Source: Siphonodentalium dalli (taxonomy: Eukaryota; Mollusca; Scaphopoda; Gadilida; Siphonodentaliidae). From it: DNA of 64,000 bases. The stretch lies in the NCBI GenBank assembly GCA_032622095.1, contig CP136066.1:102259319-102323318 (forward strand), read 5' to 3'. A program made the position numbers and the translations under genes. The notes under the pieces are model-generated. The model was not told the DNA's origin. It searched no databases and saw only the letters and a list, made by a program, of their open reading frames with translations. Within the stretch, counting starts at the first letter, position 1. Each line of letters starts with the position of its first letter. Shown here piece by piece: positions 58,247-64,000 of the stretch.

Positions 58247-58609
58247 AAAGGTACTCAATCAGATTTAACGCTCCTAAATTACTATTTATTTGGCTTCGGA
58301 ACCCGCCCATCAAAGCTCGGTGTGATCAGATATCAATTTTTGAAATTTGTTATTTCAATTGTTTGTGGCCCAGTAACACCCATCAAACGGACGAAATGGT
58401 CAAAATTGCGGATGAAAATGGATAATTCTAAAAACATGTGGTAATACAGCCAAATTTCTTGAATATTCAAGTGATAATTCGGCCATATTTCGTTGCACAA
58501 AATGTTGATAAAAAACGTTTTGGGAAATTTGATACCATAGTTGACAGTGGTTAGCATTATTTTTTTGGCAATTAATCGATTCTGATAACTAAAGTGCAAT
58601 TAAGTACCT
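58247..58609 (+). mobile_element. MITE with AAAGGTACTCAATC ends, copy 3
   Basis: AAAGGTACTCAATCAGAT start; GGCTTCGG, CATCAAAGCTCGG, GCGGATGAAAATGGATAA, TGTTGATAAAAAACG and GCAATTAATCGATTCTGATA follow in the family order. The right end is degraded near ATTAAGTACCTG. Confidence 0.75.
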
Positions 58610-58849
58610 GTACTTAAAATAAATGTAACTGTTATAATTATTGTACTTTTGCAAAACATCTCTAATAGAAAGAGTTTGCAAAATCACGACTAAAATTAAC
58701 AGTTATAAATATGTTGGGCTCCTATAGGGCCACATATTTCGTGGAAGGTCAGAAACTTGCTCAATCGCAATGAAGGTATGCCATTATTTACATAAATTCT
58801 GGAATAGAACAGTACTGTGAAGTAATTACACAGTTATGTACCCAAACTT

Positions 58850-59070
58850 AAAGCGGTACTGTACACTAAATGTATGGGACCATCTCCTTTTATACTCGAA
58901 CAGAATATATGCAACAAAAGAACGAATTTGAACCATTGAGTATAGCGCAAAATACACTTGTCTGCTCTATTAACGATGCAAAACAACATAGTAATTACAA
59001 TGAAAATGAATTTATGACTCCAAAGGAGTTGGTCCATAAATGGCCGGATTTAGTGTATAGTACCCCTTTA
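58850..59070. mobile_element. About 220-bp MITE, AAAGCGGTACTG / GTACCCCTTT ends
   Basis: Left AAAGCGGTACTGTACACTAA and right TTTAGTGTATAGTACCCCTT are inverted, inside TTAAAG / CTTTAA. Non-coding. Confidence 0.7.
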
Positions 59071-59221
59071 AAATGCACGTATCTGCTACTGTAACAATAC
59101 AAATAGATAGACATGCAATTAACGGTTATAATTATGTTGGGCTTTCTGGGCTGAATATCTGTCGGAAGTTCAAACACTTGCGCAATCACGAGGCACTATC
59201 TCCATAACATCTTAAATCGAT

Positions 59222-59442
59222 TATACAGTAATGCTCTAAGTAATCGACTCCTTAACCACAGCAGAATTATGGGTAACTTTTCAGGATTTAGTCGGAAATA
59301 TGGCTTGTTGCCATTCATCTGAAAGCTCTCCCCGAGAACTTTCCGATGAATGGCAACAAGCCATATTTCCGACTAAATCCTGAAAAGTTACCCATAATTC
59401 TGCTGTGGTTAAGGAGTCGATTACTTAGAGCATTACTGTATA
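59222..59442. repeat. Perfect palindrome with about 96-bp arms
   Basis: The left arm (from TACAGTAATGCTCTAAG) and right arm (ending CTTAGAGCATTACTGTA) are identical over the 96 bases I aligned, with about 25 bases in the centre (TGAAAGCTCTCCCCGAGAAC region). It abuts the TACTAAAT-type MITE at 59443. Confidence 0.9.
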
Positions 59443-59694
59443 CTGAATGAGTTCTCCCACTGTTATACAAATGTACATTAGAATGGTCTATTATTCATTT
59501 GGAAGGGCGTTCAGGAAAAATGAGTGGACGACAGAATGAAGAAAAAATAATAAAGGTATTGAAGGATTCATATTCTTTGGAGGGAAATGTTCAGATAATA
59601 AGTTAAACAAATTACCTATATGGTCGTTTGTTGAATTTATAATGTGAACATTTCCTAATGAAACTACTCGACAATGAGTGTTTAGTATAGAAAG
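59443..59694. mobile_element. About 230-bp MITE, TACTAAAT-type ends, copy 3
   Basis: CTGAATGAGTTCTCCCACTG at the left, GGAAATGTTCAGATAATAAG in the middle, and ACTACTCGACAATGAGTG then TTTAGTATAG at the right. Confidence 0.75.
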
Positions 59695-59904
59695 GCGTAA
59701 AGGCAACCACGGCGTTCGCAATGTGAATATAAAGTTATTGAAACTTCGCCAATCAAAACAACAGATTTCAACTTATCCTTTTATGTTACCGTATCAGCAT
59801 ATATCACATGAAAACATCTCAACTTTATTTTCGAGGTGTCTGAACATGAAATGCAAAGTTTGACAATTAATGTTTTCTGTTGTTTTTTATACCAAGAAAA
59901 TAAT

Positions 59905-60001
59905 ATATTATGTGCGAGGCTCCCTATGGAGAGACTCTCATATACAAGAGAATGCACTGGCACATGATTTTTACTGCTGCATCTCCCGTTGTGAAAGGGT
60001 T
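59905..60001. mobile_element. Right-half fragment of a TTAT/CCCTTT MITE
   Basis: GTGCGAGGCTCCCTATGGAG, AAGAGAATGCACTGGCACAT and TCCCGTTGTGAAAGGGTTAT. The left half is missing. Confidence 0.65.
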
Positions 60002-61309
60002 ATGTTTGCCTCTCGAATGCTCACAGGCATTAGATTTTCTTCACTGTGTTAAAAAAAATTTTTATTCCCGTTAATTGTAATCGTGGTTTTGATAAACCTC
60101 TCTGGTGATTGTCAAGCCTACACCTGGATATGCAAATCGATTCAATGTAGTCAGCTGTGCCCTGTTCGCAAACTCGCGGATTAGAAGTGACATTGCAGTT
60201 ATAGAACACTATGTCACCAAGTTATGCGAACATTCTAATAACTGTATATATTTAACCCTGATGACATAACGGTCATCGTGGCGGGGGATCGCGTGGTTTC
60301 GAGTTAATGGGTATATCAAGCATTCAAAATGTTTGAGGCGATCGCATACATCACCAGAACTGAGATAAAAGGTAAACACTAGGATATAGAGGATCTCCAA
60401 TGAGTTATGTTGGGATATAAGATTTTATGAAATGAGTTTGATAAATTTGATTTTTTCAAACGTGTTTCTAATCACATGAAAAAAAAATAGAGCTTTATGC
60501 CTTTTTAACAAATCAATATCTTTAATAGAAGCTGATAACTGCATGCAAAGTGATGCATGCACGGCGTTGGCTAAGACGCTTCACAACCGTAGACGACAGT
60601 ATTGTGCGCTCTGATTGGCAATGAAAAATATAGTCCCCCAATTTGCCTCCTTGTTTTTGTACCTATTTTCAACAGCGCAACAAAGTTTGAAAAGAATTTA
60701 ATTTTAATGAACAAAGCAATCATTTTGCAATGTCTGATATTGGTCTCATGCGCGGCCTTTCGAAATAATGTAAATGCACGTGCTTATTCATCACTAGTGA
60801 CATATACACTATGTGATATAAGGAACTATGTAATGGCTTTTTAATGATATAATAGGAGTTTCATGTAATATAATGATATGTTACATATTATTTTGTCAGT
60901 ATCGAGCATATGCTATTCGATCTTTCAAACAAACTGATACCTCATTTGTGTCCAAATTCACAGTTGTTTGCTCTAACATTCTGAAAAAAGTTGACAGTCG
61001 AAAGATTCTCCAAGATGTGTATATATGAACTTGTGTATTCCACGAACATCCGACTGGCAACTTTGGTCAGAATGTTATAGAAAACTACTGAGTGCTTCCA
61101 AACAAATAAGTTGTTGTCAACCAGTGTCAACTTGTTTTAAAAAAAAATAAACTAGCATATATGCTTGTAACAGTCAGAATGCTGTTTTGTGTCCGTTCCT
61201 CATGTACATGTATTATGTTTTTGTGCATTTGCACATTTTGAATGCGTGTTACTCATAAACCTCAAAATCACGTGATTCCCCACCGTGGGCCATAACGGAT
61301 ATGGTTTTA
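60002..61309. other. Intergenic, nothing recognised
   Basis: Probably downstream of the Akt gene. No exon-like frame and no repeat match in the window. Confidence 0.35.
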
Positions 61310-61815
61310 GATCATTCCATGAACCTCTAATCTGGCTAATGCCCATAGAGATCATATTCCACCAGTACAAAACCTTGGTACTTTTTGAAGTTTTGACAGG
61401 GAACATTATAAAGTGGAAAAACAAAGCAGGGAATATATGTCTTAGTTATTATATGTTCCTTAATAATGTACTTCACTGTGGGTGAAGCACCCAACTCAAC
61501 ATTTCACGATTTTAAGTGAATTTGTGAGCGATTTTGCTTTGGTCGCTTTAATACAATTATGGAATTCTTCCTTGGTAATTAATTCGATGTTTGTTGCAAT
61601 ATTGGTTTAAAAAAGTCAGAGAAAATCATGCCAAGTTTAGTTGGGACATTCACTTACAGTGAAGTATATTATTAAGGAAAAGATAACAACAAAGAAATAT
61701 ATTCCCCGCATTATTTTTTTCTCGACTTTATAAGGTTCCCTTTCAAAACTTCAAAAAGTTCCAAGGTTTTGTACTGGTGGAATATGATCTCTACGGGCGT
61801 TAGCCAGAATAGAGA
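61310..61815. repeat. Inverted repeat just downstream of the Akt stop codon
   Basis: Arms at about 61325-61480 and 61648-61808. Shared sequence includes GAGATCATATTCCACCAGTA, CAAAACCTTGG and TTTTTGAAGTTTTGA with few mismatches; the loop is about 165 bp. The Akt stop is at 61949, so a normal-length 3' UTR would include both arms. Confidence 0.8.
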
Positions 61816-61948
61816 TTCATAGCGCGATCTAATATGGTTTATGACGAATAGCGAAATATAGTTGTAACTGCTAACAACGAGTTTGCAAACCTCGCTATTA
61901 TAGTGTGGCCACCGCACGTGAACAGTTAACCATCTCTTCCCCTCCACC

Positions 61949-62203
61949 TTAAAACGAAAGTTCTGGGTTAGCAGCTGCCACTGGGCTAGTTAAGTAACTG
62001 CCGAAACTGCTACGACTTCCATGGTAAGAAAATTGGTCGAAATATGGCACCTCTCCTTCCTCGTCGATAGAGTCCAAAGCCCCACTGAACCCTGCAAGGT
62101 CCTCAGATGACGGGGTTAAGTCCAATGGCTCACGAGCGAATTCCTCTGGAATGTACTTCGTATCACACGAACCTCTCACATCTGGTTTCCATGGAGGCTG
62201 GAG
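61949..62203 (-). CDS. Akt: Last coding exon of Akt/RAC serine-threonine kinase
   Basis: Minus strand: acceptor CTCGTTTATTTCAG, then 84 codons to TAA. It starts LQPPWKPDVRG, continuing CDTKYIPEEF and EPLDLTPSSEDL, and ends with EVPYFDQFSYHGSRSSFG and a short tail (VAAANPELSF). This is the AGC-kinase C-terminal tail: PPxKP, the (T)DT(R/K)YxxEEF block, a turn-motif Thr in LTP, and the hydrophobic motif FxxFSY with its Ser. The pairing DT-Y-EEF plus PxFxQFSY is specific to Akt among AGC kinases. Akt acts downstream of PI3K and PDK1; TORC2 phosphorylates the hydrophobic motif in known Akt. Earlier exons (PH and kinase domains) must lie beyond 64000. The odd points are Trp in PPWKP, where Phe is usual, and the tail past the motif, which is longer than in vertebrate Akt. 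Confidence 0.88.
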   Translation of the reverse strand, partial: LQPPWKPDVRGSCDTKYIPEEFAREPLDLTPSSEDLAGFSGALDSIDEEGEVPYFDQFSYHGSRSSFGSYLTSPVAAANPELSF

Positions 62204-62245
62204 CTGAAATAAACGAGACTGAGGACACTCATATTTAGGATTTGT

Positions 62246-62688
62246 ATTTAAAGATGCATAATCAGAATTAATGCTCGCAAATTGCTATTTCCTTGGCTTC
62301 GGAGGTAAATAATATTTGATTCGAGTTGATGAACCCACCCATCAAAGCTCAGAGTTATCAGCTATCGAATTTTGAAATCTATTATTTTTCACCACCTTTA
62401 ATTTTTAGTGGCCTGGTAAACAGTCAACGAGAAGACCAATTGCGGATGAAGACGGATAACTCTAAAATCAAGTGGCTTTTTGTGTGTCAGATATTTGACA
62501 AACCGGCAAAATTTTGTTCAACAAAATATTGATAAATAACAGGTTTTGGGCAATTTTATACTATAGTTGACTGTGGTTAACATTATTTTTGGGCAATTAA
62601 TCGATTCTGATAACTGAAGCAGCATTTAAATTTTTTTTGTTGTTGTTGGAATCTGATGACATGGGGACCATCGAATCAGATTGAGTAC
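62246..62688 (+). mobile_element. MITE with AAAGGTACTCAATC ends, copy 4, in the last Akt intron
   Basis: Begins AAAGATGCATAATCAGA; GGCTTCGGAGGT, TTTGATTCGAGTTGATG, CATCAAAGCTCAGAG, GCGGATGAAGACGGATAACT and GCAATTAATCGATTCTGATA follow; ends at GAATCAGATTGAGTAC. Only about 40 bp from the Akt exon. Confidence 0.75.
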
Positions 62689-62744
62689 AAAAAAAACTTG
62701 TATAAAAAGGGGGAAGCAAGTACAGGGATGATATTATCCACCGT

Positions 62745-63060
62745 AAACAGGGGGGGTGTCGGAAAAAATGTTCAGGTACGTATGCTGATTTTTTCCTTTC
62801 GACCCTTGTTGGGACCCACCCACCCACCCACCCACTCCGTTTTCGGCAGTTTTTTCCCGCGACCATTTTGGACACCCACCCCCCTTTTAACACTAAAACA
62901 GAGATTTGTGGGGGGAAATTCACTGTAAACAGCTGTATATTAATTTCTGTGCATACTATTTGTCATGGATGTTAACATCGACATGTAAATGGGAACGAGT
63001 CATTTTGGGGTCATTCGGCCAAAAAACATGGCTTCCAGCGGCCATCTTGGATTTCTAAAT
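62745..63060 (-). repeat. Dispersed repeat, inverted partner of 14827-15075
   Basis: CACTAAAACAGAGATTTG, ATGGATGTTAACATC, GGTCATTCGGCC and GCGGCCATCTTGGATTT in reverse order and orientation relative to the other copy. (CCCA)n at 62815-62838. Confidence 0.7.
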
Positions 63061-63109
63061 TCAATCCATTAGCATGGGCTACAGGCTATACTGTTTGTCT
63101 GATCATAAC

Positions 63110-63220
63110 ATGGGAAACAGACTCAGATTGAAGTTCCCAAATGGTGAATATTGTGATGTACACCCATTGAGAACCTCAATTATGAAATGTGTCGTCTGCC
63201 AATTTTGGGATATAAAGAAA
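63110..63220. repeat. Dispersed repeat, partner of 30360-30440
   Basis: CAGATTGAAGT, ACACCCATTGAGAACCTCAA and TCTGCCAATTTTGGG match 30370-30450. Confidence 0.6.
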
Positions 63221-63309
63221 CTAAACTAATAAAGAAATAGAATCTATGTGAAGAAGTTTCTATAGAAATTTGATAATTCCTCAAACATGTATCCACCTAT
63301 ACAATATTT

Positions 63310-64000
63310 ACATTCTACCAATCCTTCTGTATGGATGTGAGATCATATTACCAAATTGTCACCATCTTCAACAATTATAAATTTTTCAGAAGAAATTACT
63401 GAAACAGATTCTGGCAATTCCAACACCGGATCCAGCTATACATATTATGACAGGAGTACTACCCGTTGAAGCAACCATCGATACCAAAGCACTTATATTC
63501 TTCAACAACATATGTCGACTACCCTCAAACAGTATTGAAAGAAGACTAGCTGCACGACAATTATTATTGAAAGACTCATCCAGTCATAGCTGGTTTGCGG
63601 CCATCAGACAAGTATTATTCAAATACAAACTTCCATCACCCACCGATCTACTAGACAATCCATTAGACTAGTCACTGGAACATACCGACTTGAAACCTTA
63701 AAGAAGAAATATGACAAGACATCTGATGGTATCTGCATGCTATGCAAAATAGAAGAGGAAACAACGTCCCATTTCATCCTTAGATGCTCAGCATTCAATC
63801 ATATAAGAAGAGAGTTCCTTCTACAATTTGCAACTGAATTCAACAATATATTTAAAAAACAGTTTAAAGACCTAAATGAAGAAGAGAAAATATCAAGAAT
63901 ACTGGACATATCCAACACAAGAAATGACGAAAGTAACGAAGAGGTAACCAATGTAAATGGACTCCAACTTTATGCTGCCATACTCTGCCATAGATTACAC
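63310..64000 (+). mobile_element. LINE ORF2 3' portion, cut by the window end
   Basis: Frames read ILPILLYGCEIILPN, then KKLLKQILAIPTP and GVLPVEATIDTKALIFFNN, as in the region after the reverse-transcriptase domain of non-LTR elements. Then comes RLETLKKKYDKTSDG with the zinc knuckle CMLCKIEEETTSHFILRC (C-x2-C-x8-H-x4-C), which marks the ORF2 C-terminus. It is degraded: an in-frame stop near 63378 and a change of frame near 63665. The clade cannot be set from this piece. It lies inside an Akt intron, opposite to the gene. Confidence 0.8.

Overview
The window is nuclear DNA from an invertebrate animal, AT-rich, intron-rich and packed with repeats. A mollusc or other lophotrochozoan fits best, but this rests on repeat style and one Akt exon, not on a diagnostic gene. 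No bacterial-type operons, CRISPR arrays, rRNA genes, retroviruses, LTR elements or Polinton-like elements were seen.

Host genes are sparse. (1) One minus-strand gene appears to span about 9.4-49.5 kb. Exon 1 (49247-49513) encodes a short cytoplasmic N-terminus, one membrane segment and a Thr-rich stalk. The stalk resumes in exon 2 (20519-20695) after a 28.5-kb intron. Further phase-compatible exons follow at 18960-19073, 13057-13219 and probably 12537-12686, with a Cys-rich terminal exon at 9408-9768. It looks like a type II membrane protein with an extracellular domain I do not recognise. (2) At 61949-62203 (minus) lies the last exon of an Akt/RAC kinase gene; its earlier exons lie beyond the window. 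Two short plus-strand exon-like pieces (13768-13897, 28369-28680) are doubtful.

The rest is repeats. 1-7194 is a satellite array with a 2.1-kb tandem duplication and a non-autonomous Helitron-like insertion. 7.2-41 kb holds MITEs (TTAA-, TA- and 8-bp-duplicating types), minisatellites and two minus-strand Helitron groups. 41391-49144 is a 7.75-kb foldback element whose left arm took in a tandem Helitron cluster, all inside intron 1 of the membrane-protein gene. 49.6-50.9 kb is a LINE ORF1 relic carrying a hAT-like MITE. 51.8-53.2 kb is a TA-flanked element with a nested Helitron, whose end has been amplified into a 33-bp minisatellite. 55-63 kb is intergenic MITE territory with a perfect palindrome, then Akt. 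63.3-64 kb is a LINE ORF2 3' piece.

The main value of the window is as a record of transposon mechanics: paralogous empty sites, seamless head-to-tail Helitron junctions, a satellite that amplified a Helitron end, a minisatellite seeded by a transposon terminus, and one palindromic core carried between several kinds of element ends. All gene joins are read by eye from splice motifs and reading phase.
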